This document shows, piece by piece, positions 1-7,100 of a stretch of DNA of 9,387 nt. The translations under genes were made by a program, and so were the position numbers. How positions within the stretch are numbered: position 1 is the first letter of the stretch; each line of letters begins with the position of its first letter. This stretch comes from Bacteroidia bacterium (GTDB lineage: Bacteria; Bacteroidota; Bacteroidia; NS11-12g; UBA955): NCBI GenBank assembly GCA_014376345.1, contig JACMRS010000361.1:1-9387 (forward strand), given 5' to 3'. Under the pieces are notes generated by a model. The model saw only the letters and a program-made list of their open reading frames with translations, was not told the origin of the DNA and ran no database searches.

Positions 1-846
1 AGTCACCACCGCATTGCCATTCATATCTTCAACTGTTATTCCGCCCCATTCAGCCACAACAAGTTTGTTATGATTGACCTCAATATTAGTTATAACTTTT
101 TTAAATGTATCTGTATAAGGCTGCCAGGTTCCGTTTTCATTTACATAAACAACCTTATTAAAATCTGCGAATAGTTTTTTATTGAAAGATTCAACATGCA
201 TAGAAGATCCGGTTCTGTACATTTTCCAGTTATTGAAATCACTCAGGTTAACTGAAGGTGAAACTTTACCGAAAATTACTCCTCGAGCTGTTGCTGCAAA
301 TATAGTATCGTTAGAAACAGTGAGACTGTTAATTGATTCAGTGGAGCCTGATGGACCGATATTTAAATATGAATCAAAAATCTCCATCTTATCAAGGTCA
401 AATACTACTATTCCAAAACTTGTAGAAAAATAGACCAGATTTTGTTGAAAATAAAGGTGGTTAACCTGTTTTACACCAAGGATATTTTTTCTGAAAATAT
501 CATCGTTTGGATAAATATCTTTTCCTTTTATTACATCGAAACGGCAATCTTCATAAGCAATCACCATAATGTCTTTTGCAAAATCATACTTAATGGCGCT
601 AATCGTAATATCGGTAAAACCATTAATTGTAGAAAGCTGTTCAGATTCGCCGCCATTCTTTTTTAACGAAAAAAAACCAACTTCCGAAGCTGCATAAATT
701 TTATCAGGAGTTTCTGTCAGCAGTTTACAGTTCTGATAAGGCAGATGCACTCTCCATGATCCAAGTGGGACGGATTTATTCTGAGCAGACAGCCAGACAG
801 GTAAAAGAAGTATGACGGCCAAAGCCGGAATTAATTTAAGCTTCAT
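1..846 (-). CDS. porZ: PorZ, type IX secretion system attachment-complex protein (N-terminal part; 3' end outside window)
   Basis: The minus-strand frame from an ATG at 846 stays open for 282 codons to the window edge. It begins with a clear Sec signal peptide: Lys-rich start, hydrophobic core at about residues 5-19, and an S-A-Q cleavage region at 20-22. The mature start carries the PorZ hallmark GSWRVHLPY (about residues 29-37), followed by repeated beta-propeller blades such as KIYAASEVGFFSL, a 'GFTDITISAIKYD' strand and FGIVVFDLDKMEIFDSY. These match the N-terminal propeller domains of PorZ. In Porphyromonas gingivalis PorZ (about 776 residues) is a surface component of the PorU-PorV-PorQ-PorZ attachment complex, which cleaves the C-terminal signal of type IX cargo and links it to the cell surface. 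Roughly a third of the usual length is present; the remaining propeller and the C-terminal domain lie beyond base 1. A TAnnTTTG element sits about 26 bases before the ATG. Identification rests on recognised family sequence, not a search. Confidence 0.88.
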   Translation of the reverse strand, partial: MKLKLIPALAVILLLPVWLSAQNKSVPLGSWRVHLPYQNCKLLTETPDKIYAASEVGFFSLKKNGGESEQLSTINGFTDITISAIKYDFAKDIMVIAYEDCRFDVIKGKDIYPNDDIFRKNILGVKQVNHLYFQQNLVYFSTSFGIVVFDLDKMEIFDSYLNIGPSGSTESINSLTVSNDTIFAATARGVIFGKVSPSVNLSDFNNWKMYRTGSSMHVESFNKKLFADFNKVVYVNENGTWQPYTDTFKKVITNIEVNHNKLVVAEWGGITVEDMNGNAVVT

Positions 847-871
847 AAAGGTGCGCGATGAATTCAATGTT

Positions 872-879
872 CAAAAGTA
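872..879 (-). promoter_or_regulatory. Predicted -7 promoter element of porZ
   Basis: The minus strand reads TACTTTTG, a perfect match to the Bacteroidota sigma-A -7 consensus TAnnTTTG. It would put the transcription start near 866 and give a leader of about 20 bases before the porZ ATG at 846. No convincing TTG -33 element is seen at the usual spacing, so strength is uncertain. Confidence 0.5.
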
Positions 880-971
880 ACGATAAACCTTTATTATTAT
901 TTTAACCTGAGTGAAATTTGACAATAAATAGATTTGCAATTTTTCACAAACCACTCTAAAGCTTTAAAATA

Positions 972-1003
972 TTGGTTTTAAGCGATTTCTACCAATACTT
1001 TTG
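972..1003 (+). promoter_or_regulatory. Predicted upstream promoter of the transporter-LOG operon
   Basis: TTG at 972-974 is separated by 21 bases from TACTTTTG at 996-1003. This fits the Bacteroidota -33/-7 arrangement (TTG, spacer of about 19-21, TAnnTTTG). The predicted start of transcription is near 1009, about 50 bases before the ATG at 1058. Confidence 0.5.
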
Positions 1004-1041
1004 CAACATATCAACCCTTTTCATACCAATAGATATTTGCT

Positions 1042-1049
1042 TATCTTTG
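1042..1049 (+). promoter_or_regulatory. Second predicted -7 element, immediately before the transporter start
   Basis: TATCTTTG is another perfect TAnnTTTG match, only eight bases before the ATG at 1058. Transcription from it would begin around 1054-1056 and yield a nearly leaderless mRNA. The -33 region is only a T run (1018-1021), so it is weaker than the upstream candidate. Its position inside the possible TTG-initiated extension from 1001 argues that the extension is not coding. Confidence 0.45.
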
Positions 1050-1057
1050 CCCCCTTT

Positions 1058-3397
1058 ATGTGGAACAGTATAGCAAGCTTTATTCTTCGCGGTAGGTTTT
1101 GGCTCCTTTTGATCATTGCTGCAAGTACCGTTTTTATGGGCTGGCGGGCTACCAAAGTCGAAGTTGGATATAATAATAAAAAGATAATCCCGGTTACGGA
1201 TCCTGATTATATTGACTACGAGCGTTTTCAAAAGACATTTGGAGAAGATGCCGGAATTATTGTAATCGGCATTAAAACCAACAAACTCTTTCAACTCGAC
1301 TTTTTTAACGGGTGGTATGACCTTGCCGAAGACATTGATAGCATTAAGGGCATAGAGAAGGTTGTTTCGATTACCAAACTCTATAATATTACAAAAGATG
1401 ATTCCCTTCAACAGTTTGCAATCAATCAGCTTTTTAACAGAAAACCAAACTCACAGGAAGAGCTGGATAGCTTTAAAAAAGTAATTCAATCACTTACCTT
1501 TTACAAAGATCTTCTTTATAAACCTTCGGATAATACCACACTCATGGCTATCACCATGAATAAAAAAGAGCTTGAATCTATTAATAGGATTAAAATAACT
1601 CATCAAGTAGAAGATGTCCTTACTAAATTTTCAGATAAATATAAAGTTAAGGCGCATATTTCAGGCCTGCCATTCATCAGAACAGTTTTTGCAACGAAAG
1701 TAAATAACGAATTAAGATTTTTCACTTTACTGTCAGTTTTAATTACAGCTGTCATTCTGCTTGTTTTCTTTCGTTCTTTTAACGCCGTTTTTTATTCTCT
1801 GGTAGTTGTTGTAACCTGTGTTATATGGACCGTTGGGTCTATAGAACTTTTCGGATATAAGGTATCTATACTTACAGGTGTTGTACCACCATTGATTGTT
1901 GTTATTGCAATTCAAAACTGTATTTATCTGCTAAATGTGTATCATTTTGAGTATAAGAGCCATGGAATACAGGCTAAAGCTTTGAGCAGAATTATCACTA
2001 AAATAGGACTGGCCTCATTTCTTACCAACGTTACAACTGCAGTGGGATTTGGAGTATTCAGTTTTTCAGGAAGCGCCATTCTTGATGAATTTTCAATAAT
2101 TTCAACTGTCAATATCCTTGTTGTTTATGTGCTATCACATATCATGATTCCAGCAATCTTTAGTTATTTAAAGGCCCCTACTAAAAAAGAAATGTGGCAC
2201 CTTGACAGAAAAACTCTTTCCGGAGCACTTAATTTTGTCAGCAATATTATAAATGGTAACCGTAAAGCTGTCTATTGGGTAACTGGTGTTATTGTAGCAA
2301 TTTCAGCATTTGGTATTTCTAAAATTCATTCGGTTGGTTATATGTTGGATGACATGCCAAAAAAAGACCGAGTTTTTACAGATCTTAAATTCTTTGAAGA
2401 TAATTTCAATGGTGTTATGCCTTATGAAATTTCAATTGACACAAAAAAACCAAATGGTGTAAAAGATATTGCGGTACTTCAAAAAATTGATAGACTCCAA
2501 AAAACAATTAAAAAATTTCCTGAATTTTCTAAAAGTGTTTCAATAGTTGACGTTTTAAAATTTGGCAACCAAGCTTATAACGATGGAAGTGCAAAAAGAT
2601 ATATAATGCCAGGAGTTATGGATATTAGCAATATAGTAAGTTTACTTCCAAAAGGAAGCGGCAGCGGAAGTATTGTTAAATCGATGGTTGATACTACTTA
2701 CAGATTTGCCCGAATCAGCATGCAAATGGCAGATGTTGGTTCTAAAGAAACTGTAAAACTTAATGCGATCATGCGTAGTAAAATAGACTCTATTTTCGAT
2801 CCTAAATTATACGATGTAGACATTACTGGCACTACCGTTATTCAGATGAAAGGCAATGCATATTTGATTAAAAATCTTTCAACTAGTATGGCATGGGCTC
2901 TTCTTATTATTTCCATTATGATGACATTTATGTTCTTTTCATGGCGCATGACTCTTATTGCACTTGTTCCTAATATTATTCCTCTAATTATAACTCTTGG
3001 CATAATGGGTTTTGCTGGCATTCCTTTAAAAAACTCAACAATTATAGTATTTAGTATAGCTTATGGAATTGTTGTGGATTTAACAATACATTTTCTCGCC
3101 AAGTACCGTGTTGAGCTTAAAAAGCAAAACTGGCAGATATCAACTTCTGTGAGACACTCAATACAGGAATCAGGATTCAGCATGATTTATACTACTATCG
3201 TTTTATTTTTCGGCTTTGTAATTTTTGCATTTTCTACTTTCGGAGGTACAGTGGCTTTAGGTGTACTTACCTCTATATGTCTTGTTATTGGCCTTCTTAC
3301 AAATATGTTCCTTCTTCCTAGCATGTTACTATCACTGGAAAAGCACATGAACATGAAAGAAGAATTAAAAAATGCTCTGATTGAAGATGTTGATTAA
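1058..3397 (+). CDS. MMPL/RND-superfamily membrane transporter (12-TM exporter-like protein)
   Basis: This 779-residue protein has the duplicated RND layout. TM1 lies at about residues 12-29, followed by a periplasmic loop of about 190 residues. TM2-6 run from about 220 to 370, TM7 is at about 403-421, a second periplasmic loop follows, and TM8-12 run from about 610 to 760. The second half carries the proton-relay-type motif SIAYGIVVDLTIHFLAKYR with Asp674. The matching site in the first half reads IAIQNCIYLLNVY, with Asn287 in place of an acidic residue. Relatives export lipids, hydrophobic compounds or other envelope material across the inner membrane; the substrate here cannot be read from sequence. 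I chose ATG 1058 over the TTG at 1001 because the extra 19 codons overlap two promoter-like elements and add polar sequence ahead of a normal RND N-terminus. The stop overlaps the next gene's ATG in TAATG, so the two are probably translationally coupled. Confidence 0.85.
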   Translation: MWNSIASFILRGRFWLLLIIAASTVFMGWRATKVEVGYNNKKIIPVTDPDYIDYERFQKTFGEDAGIIVIGIKTNKLFQLDFFNGWYDLAEDIDSIKGIEKVVSITKLYNITKDDSLQQFAINQLFNRKPNSQEELDSFKKVIQSLTFYKDLLYKPSDNTTLMAITMNKKELESINRIKITHQVEDVLTKFSDKYKVKAHISGLPFIRTVFATKVNNELRFFTLLSVLITAVILLVFFRSFNAVFYSLVVVVTCVIWTVGSIELFGYKVSILTGVVPPLIVVIAIQNCIYLLNVYHFEYKSHGIQAKALSRIITKIGLASFLTNVTTAVGFGVFSFSGSAILDEFSIISTVNILVVYVLSHIMIPAIFSYLKAPTKKEMWHLDRKTLSGALNFVSNIINGNRKAVYWVTGVIVAISAFGISKIHSVGYMLDDMPKKDRVFTDLKFFEDNFNGVMPYEISIDTKKPNGVKDIAVLQKIDRLQKTIKKFPEFSKSVSIVDVLKFGNQAYNDGSAKRYIMPGVMDISNIVSLLPKGSGSGSIVKSMVDTTYRFARISMQMADVGSKETVKLNAIMRSKIDSIFDPKLYDVDITGTTVIQMKGNAYLIKNLSTSMAWALLIISIMMTFMFFSWRMTLIALVPNIIPLIITLGIMGFAGIPLKNSTIIVFSIAYGIVVDLTIHFLAKYRVELKKQNWQISTSVRHSIQESGFSMIYTTIVLFFGFVIFAFSTFGGTVALGVLTSICLVIGLLTNMFLLPSMLLSLEKHMNMKEELKNALIEDVD

Positions 3398-4140
3398 TGG
3401 AGAGTAACTCAGAGATAAAATTTTTACAAGGACCACAGTCGCGATGGAAAGATTTTATTTTTACCATTAAAGTAGTCAACCAGTTTGTAAAAGGTTTCAG
3501 AACATTACATTATGCCGGACCCTGTATTACTATTTTCGGTTCAGCACGTTTTCCTGATACCCACCCATTTTATGAAAGCACCAGAAAAATTGCTAGTGAA
3601 ATAGCTAAACTTGGCTTTACTATAATGACCGGCGGCGGACCCGGAATTATGGAGGCAGCCAATCGCGGAGCCCGAGATGTAGGTGGCAGATCTGTAGGAT
3701 GCAATATTGAACTTCCCTTTGAACAACATGAAAATCCATATCTTGATACCTGGGTAGGTATTAAATATTTCTTTGTAAGAAAAGTATTGCTATTGAAATA
3801 TTCTTATGGTTTTATTGTGATGCCTGGTGGATTTGGCACTATGGATGAACTTTTTGAAGCTATCACACTGATTCAGACTAAAATGATTCAGCAATTCCCG
3901 ATTGTTATTTTTAACAGGGAATATCATAAAGAACTTCTAGATTATATTGATTATCTGAACAAACAAGGTACAATTTCACCTGAAGATCTGAATCTGATAC
4001 TAGTGACAGATAATATTGATGATGTTACAGAACATATCCGCAAAAACTGTATTGAAAAATTTGGTCTTAAACCTAAAAAAATAAGGGCTTACTGGTTATT
4101 TGGAGAGAAAAAAATTCAACCCGCTAAAACCACAATCTGA
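3397..4140 (+). CDS. LOG-family protein (TIGR00730-type, putative nucleoside 5'-monophosphate phosphoribohydrolase)
   Basis: This 247-residue cytosolic protein has a Rossmann-like fold. Motifs in order are ITIFGSAR (44-51), the nucleotide-binding TGGGPGIMEAANRGA (78-92), the conserved Arg-Lys of FFVRK (125-129) and the family signature PGGFGTMDE (143-151) with its conserved glutamate. Characterised LOG enzymes hydrolyse cytokinin riboside 5'-monophosphates, or AMP and related nucleotides, to the free base and ribose 5-phosphate; older annotations call them 'lysine decarboxylase'. Compared with the roughly 190-residue LOG core, this version has about 40 extra residues at the N-terminus and a basic C-terminal tail. 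The physiological substrate is not evident. Its ATG shares an A with the upstream transporter's TAA, which implies co-expression. Its 3' end overlaps the convergent histidine kinase gene by 25 bases. Confidence 0.88.
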   Translation: MESNSEIKFLQGPQSRWKDFIFTIKVVNQFVKGFRTLHYAGPCITIFGSARFPDTHPFYESTRKIASEIAKLGFTIMTGGGPGIMEAANRGARDVGGRSVGCNIELPFEQHENPYLDTWVGIKYFFVRKVLLLKYSYGFIVMPGGFGTMDELFEAITLIQTKMIQQFPIVIFNREYHKELLDYIDYLNKQGTISPEDLNLILVTDNIDDVTEHIRKNCIEKFGLKPKKIRAYWLFGEKKIQPAKTTI

Positions 4141-5942
4141 GTTTCAGAACCATTTCCAATGCTGCTCTTCAATTTAATTTCAGCATTAGAATCAGCCGCT
4201 CTTTTTCTGAGATTCTGCATTCCATAATGACCTTCTTTATCCGGATTTTCAGCATCGAATCCAATTCCGTCATCTGTAAGAATAAACCTGAATGCTGTTT
4301 CTACATCAGAACTTATTGAAACCTTAATTGATTTTGCTTCAGAATGTTTTAAAGAATTATTAAAAATTTCCTGACACATCCTGAAAAGATTTAAAGCATC
4401 ATTAGGTTTAATTACAGTAAACACTTCAATATTTTCATTAAAAACCAGTTCAAGACTTTTATTAAACTCTGCCATTTTAATGGCATATACCTTAAATTTA
4501 TCATAAAAGGCATCAATTGCTATTGATTCACTGTTAAGTGCCCATACTGTTTCTCTTAATGTGTGAATAGCCTGCCTAGACATCTCTCCAACTGCTTTAA
4601 TTTTCAACACTTCATCCGGTTTAATATCCTTACTAGATTCCATCCAACCCAGGTTTGTAACTACATAAGTAAGTTGAGAACCCAGATTATCATGAAGGTC
4701 TTGTGAAATACGACTGCGCTGAATCTCCTCAGCACGCCTTACACTTAACTCTGTTTCAATTTTCTGACTTTGCTGTTTACGCTTATAATAAACCATGCTT
4801 CCTAAAAAAAGCAAAACAGTAAATAGAGCAATCGAATAAATTACAAGTGATTTATTTCGAGATTGTTCAGTTTGAATTTCCACTTGTTGCTTCTGAATCT
4901 CCGCACTCTGAGATAACAATAGATTCTCTTTGTTTGTAGATTCAACTTCATACTTAGTTTGCATTTCAATAAGCTGCCTGCTTTTATCCTCATTGAAGAT
5001 ACTGTCTTTCAACCTCGATCCAAGGTCGTTATATTCAAGTGCCTGCTTATAATTGCCCAACTTTCGGTTTATGTCAGACAAGGTTTTGTAATTACTTTGA
5101 ATCAAATCAGAATATCCAATCTCTTTACTAATAATCAGACTCAAAATATAGTTTTCTTTTGCTAAAATATAATCACCTTTTCCCGAAAAAAGTTCACCCA
5201 AATAAAAATAGCTAAAAGCAACAGCTTGTTTAATATCAGCTTTCAGTCTCAGTTCAAGCGAACGCTTTAAATAGACTTCACTTTGAGTATATTGCTTTTT
5301 CATCAGATAAACGCCACCAATATTTTCGCATGAATAAGATTCACCTACATGATCATTTATCTTTTTATAAATATCTAACCCATAAAAATAACTTGCTAAG
5401 GCTTTATCTAGTTTATCCTGCATTTCGTAAACTATACCGATATTGTTTACTGAAGTTGCCTCACCTTTTAAATTATGATACTTTTTAAATATTTCCTTTG
5501 CTTTTGAAAAAATTTCAAAAGCATCATCTAATCGCCCATTTTTTTTGTATAAAGTACCAATTTCATTAAATACACCCGCCTTCTCCTCTTCCATATTAAG
5601 GCTGTCATAAATATGAACAGAACCAAAATAAAGTTCAAGTGCATGGTCATGCTTTCCTCCAAAATATTCAGCTGTGCCATACATTTTATAAAGTGACGCT
5701 AAAGATGGGAAATCTTTCAAACGAGTTGACAGATAGATTGCTTCCTGTGCAGGTAAAACTGCTTTTTTACTTTCAGAAAAATATATAATTTTAACCATTT
5801 GGGTTAAAATTTCAAGTCTTTTCTTATCTAATGTTTCTATTTTAAGTGCATTTGCCAAACTGTCATATTTATTGCCAGCAGAGCAAGATAAGCTCCACAT
5901 AATAAAACAATAAAACAGAAATACTTTCAGAGTAAAAGGCAT
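4116..5942 (-). CDS. TPR-containing sensor histidine kinase (HisKA_3/NarL-partner type), orphan
   Basis: This 608-residue protein has an N-terminal export signal (residues 1-22, hydrophobic with an SCSAG end) and a sensor region of about six tetratricopeptide repeats (about 80-310; for example 'NEIGTLYKKNGRLDDAFEIF' and 'NNIGIVYEMQDKLDKALASY'). A Gln/Glu-rich coiled coil follows (about 318-362), then one transmembrane helix (about 365-385) and a cytoplasmic kinase. The phosphoacceptor is His417 in RISQDLHDNLGSQL. The ATPase N-box is QEIFNNSLKHSEA (524-536), the G1 box DDGIGFD (557-563) and the G2 box GHYGMQNLRKRA (571-582). All catalytic motifs are present, so it should be active. Such kinases normally phosphorylate LuxR/NarL-type response regulators; none is adjacent. 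It lies 80 bases downstream of the Abi gene on the same strand. No perfect TAnnTTTG element was found in that gap, so its promoter is unclear and read-through from abi is possible. Confidence 0.88.
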   Translation of the reverse strand: MPFTLKVFLFYCFIMWSLSCSAGNKYDSLANALKIETLDKKRLEILTQMVKIIYFSESKKAVLPAQEAIYLSTRLKDFPSLASLYKMYGTAEYFGGKHDHALELYFGSVHIYDSLNMEEEKAGVFNEIGTLYKKNGRLDDAFEIFSKAKEIFKKYHNLKGEATSVNNIGIVYEMQDKLDKALASYFYGLDIYKKINDHVGESYSCENIGGVYLMKKQYTQSEVYLKRSLELRLKADIKQAVAFSYFYLGELFSGKGDYILAKENYILSLIISKEIGYSDLIQSNYKTLSDINRKLGNYKQALEYNDLGSRLKDSIFNEDKSRQLIEMQTKYEVESTNKENLLLSQSAEIQKQQVEIQTEQSRNKSLVIYSIALFTVLLFLGSMVYYKRKQQSQKIETELSVRRAEEIQRSRISQDLHDNLGSQLTYVVTNLGWMESSKDIKPDEVLKIKAVGEMSRQAIHTLRETVWALNSESIAIDAFYDKFKVYAIKMAEFNKSLELVFNENIEVFTVIKPNDALNLFRMCQEIFNNSLKHSEAKSIKVSISSDVETAFRFILTDDGIGFDAENPDKEGHYGMQNLRKRAADSNAEIKLKSSIGNGSETQIVVLAG

Positions 5943-6022
5943 AACTGCAATATTAATATATTTTGGATAAGTTGGATTAAATTAAAAATGTAAGATTTGA
6001 AATTAAATCAAATTATACATTA

Positions 6023-6958
6023 TTAATTCCATAATGGTTCACTTTTCCAATCTAATAAATTATCCTCTCCATTGGTAGGTAAACCAATGTATTTTACCGA
6101 AACTGAAGGATATTTATTTATAAGATCTTCGAGTTTTATTTTCAGTTGACTACTTATATTGGCACTTTTAAGTAAATACTGAATCGTACACAAAAAATAG
6201 AAAGTTCTTTTATTATTTTCAAACAATTTACCTATCCATGAAAATCTTGGCTTCTGTAATATGTTAGGTGTTATTGCATAAGTCCGATTCCATAATCGAG
6301 AATGATGAGCACATATATTTCTTACATAAGTTAATGTATGCAGCCATGAAATAAAAACAGTTGTAGGTAATCCGAAATAATCTGCAATATTTTGTTTATC
6401 GTTACTATTTTTCAATCCTATAAAAAGCCTTGACAATTCTCCAATTGTAAGCAGTTCAAGACACATCCAAGATGGCGGGTTTATGGGTTCGTTATAAGTA
6501 TCTATATAGTGCTCAATAAACATTTCTCTATTTTTAATCGTACTTGATTTAGTAATTATTTTTTGCAATTCATAATGTGGATCAATTACTCTGTTCTTAC
6601 TTTTATATCTTTTGAAAATATTTGAATCATCCTGCCAATGAGAGTTCTCATATTTTATTGAAAGTGTATAAATAATTTGCGTTCGTATGGCAATTTCTAT
6701 TCTTTCAATACAATCAAAAATTAAAATTCTTAGATCACGATCAAATGAATATGTCTCTAGTATAATTTCAAATGTTGTTCCAGTATTAAAAGTGTCTTTT
6801 AATTTTTGATAAGGAACATAAAATGCACTTAGTCTATAATAGCTAATATGTTTTAAAGAATTAATTGCCTTTTCGTGATCTTCAATTATAAGACCTCTTT
6901 TACTTATAAGAAGTAATTGCTCGTCAAAGGTTAGTGGTTTTTTTTCATAGGTTTTCAT
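6023..6958 (-). CDS. Abi_2/AbiF-family abortive-infection protein with HEPN ribonuclease motif
   Basis: This 311-residue protein is predicted cytoplasmic, with no signal peptide or membrane segment. The N-terminal half shows the Abi_2 (AbiD/AbiF) core: LTFDEQLLLISKRGLII (9-25), YYRLSAFYVPY (40-50), then FDRDLRILIFDCIERIEIAIR (72-92, positions of the 'FDr.LR...IERIEiaiR' signature). The C-terminal half carries RNICAHHSRLWNR (213-225), which includes the R-X4-H motif (Arg213, His218) of HEPN ribonucleases. Family members are toxins in phage-defence systems of the abortive-infection type. Some have a conserved structured RNA immediately upstream, and AbiF-like HEPN proteins have been proposed as ancestors of Cas13. 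Here a hairpin-terminator RNA candidate sits 33 bases before the ATG. No TAnnTTTG element is visible between that terminator and the ATG, so expression may depend on read-through. Hand counts give 15 and 16 G+C in 60 bases at 6721-6780 and 6841-6900, against 26 in 60 in accA (7741-7800), consistent with transfer. Confidence 0.87.
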   Translation of the reverse strand: MKTYEKKPLTFDEQLLLISKRGLIIEDHEKAINSLKHISYYRLSAFYVPYQKLKDTFNTGTTFEIILETYSFDRDLRILIFDCIERIEIAIRTQIIYTLSIKYENSHWQDDSNIFKRYKSKNRVIDPHYELQKIITKSSTIKNREMFIEHYIDTYNEPINPPSWMCLELLTIGELSRLFIGLKNSNDKQNIADYFGLPTTVFISWLHTLTYVRNICAHHSRLWNRTYAITPNILQKPRFSWIGKLFENNKRTFYFLCTIQYLLKSANISSQLKIKLEDLINKYPSVSVKYIGLPTNGEDNLLDWKSEPLWN

Positions 6959-6989
6959 AGTAGTAGAATAAAAAATAAAGCAATAAAAA

Positions 6990-7087
6990 TAAAAAAACCC
7001 CCCAAGTGTGCTTCTATGAGAGGCATGGGAGGTGTATTATCTTAGTTGAATACTTTATTATTGATTGAGGTTAATATTGAGTAAACA
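6990..7087 (-). ncRNA. Candidate structured RNA upstream of the Abi gene (abiF-RNA-like)
   Basis: A self-contained transcription unit of about 95-100 bases can be read on the minus strand. A TAATTTTG element at 7100-7093 predicts a start near 7087. A hairpin with a perfect 5-bp stem (GTATT, 7053-7049, with AATAC, 7038-7034; 10-base loop) is followed by a longer hairpin (7032-6998) and an uninterrupted run of seven T (6997-6991). No reading frame of note is present. Weinberg and colleagues described a conserved 'abiF RNA' motif upstream of AbiF-type genes; this candidate has the same position, strand and general size. I infer it is that class of RNA, which could act as a partner or inhibitor of the HEPN protein. 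I did not check it against a covariance model, and it could instead be a leader attenuator of the Abi mRNA. Confidence 0.6.
6991..7032 (-). terminator. Intrinsic terminator hairpin closing the candidate ncRNA
   Basis: On the minus strand the outer stem pairs CCTCCCA (7032-7026) with TGGGGGG (7004-6998), seven pairs with one G-U. The inner stem pairs TGC with GCA and TCT with AGA around a C-A mismatch, with a CAT loop (7018-7016) and a four-base bulge at 7008-7005. Seven consecutive T follow directly, then further T-rich sequence. This is a textbook intrinsic terminator, but it lies upstream of the Abi ORF, not downstream of any ORF, which is what suggests that it ends an RNA gene or attenuates the Abi mRNA. 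No T run follows the hairpin on the plus strand. Confidence 0.75.
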
Positions 7088-7093
7088 GTTTAC
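7081..7093. promoter_or_regulatory. Perfect 13-base palindrome, possible operator
   Basis: GTAAACAGTTTAC has six-base arms around a single A. A hairpin with a one-base loop is implausible, so a dimeric repressor site is a better reading than an RNA structure. It covers the predicted start site of the candidate ncRNA, where a bound protein would block transcription. No regulator gene is adjacent. Confidence 0.35.
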
Positions 7094-7100
7094 AAAATTA
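7093..7100 (-). promoter_or_regulatory. Predicted -7 element of the candidate ncRNA
   Basis: The minus strand reads TAATTTTG, a perfect TAnnTTTG match, placed about 95 bases before the terminator. The upstream region is an A/T run without a clear TTG -33 element. A 13-base palindrome overlaps the downstream end of this element and the predicted transcription start. Confidence 0.45.

Noticed and set aside
182..666. Two plus-strand open frames at 182-433 and 442-666
   Set aside because: Both lie antisense to the porZ frame, which is open over the whole stretch and matches a known family; their translations resemble nothing I recognise.
911..947. Inverted repeat GTGAAA...TTTCAC between the divergent porZ and transporter promoters
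   Set aside because: Only six bases per arm, 25 bases apart, in AT-rich DNA; not distinguishable from chance.
1001..1057. TTG-initiated 19-codon N-terminal extension of the transporter
   Set aside because: It begins inside one TAnnTTTG element and spans another, uses a rare start codon, and adds polar residues before a normal RND N-terminus; ATG 1058 is better.
5881..5890. Possible lipoprotein cleavage site at Cys20 of the histidine kinase
   Set aside because: The residues before the Cys are S-L-S and not the usual Leu at -3, and the protein has a later transmembrane helix; a plain signal peptide is more likely.
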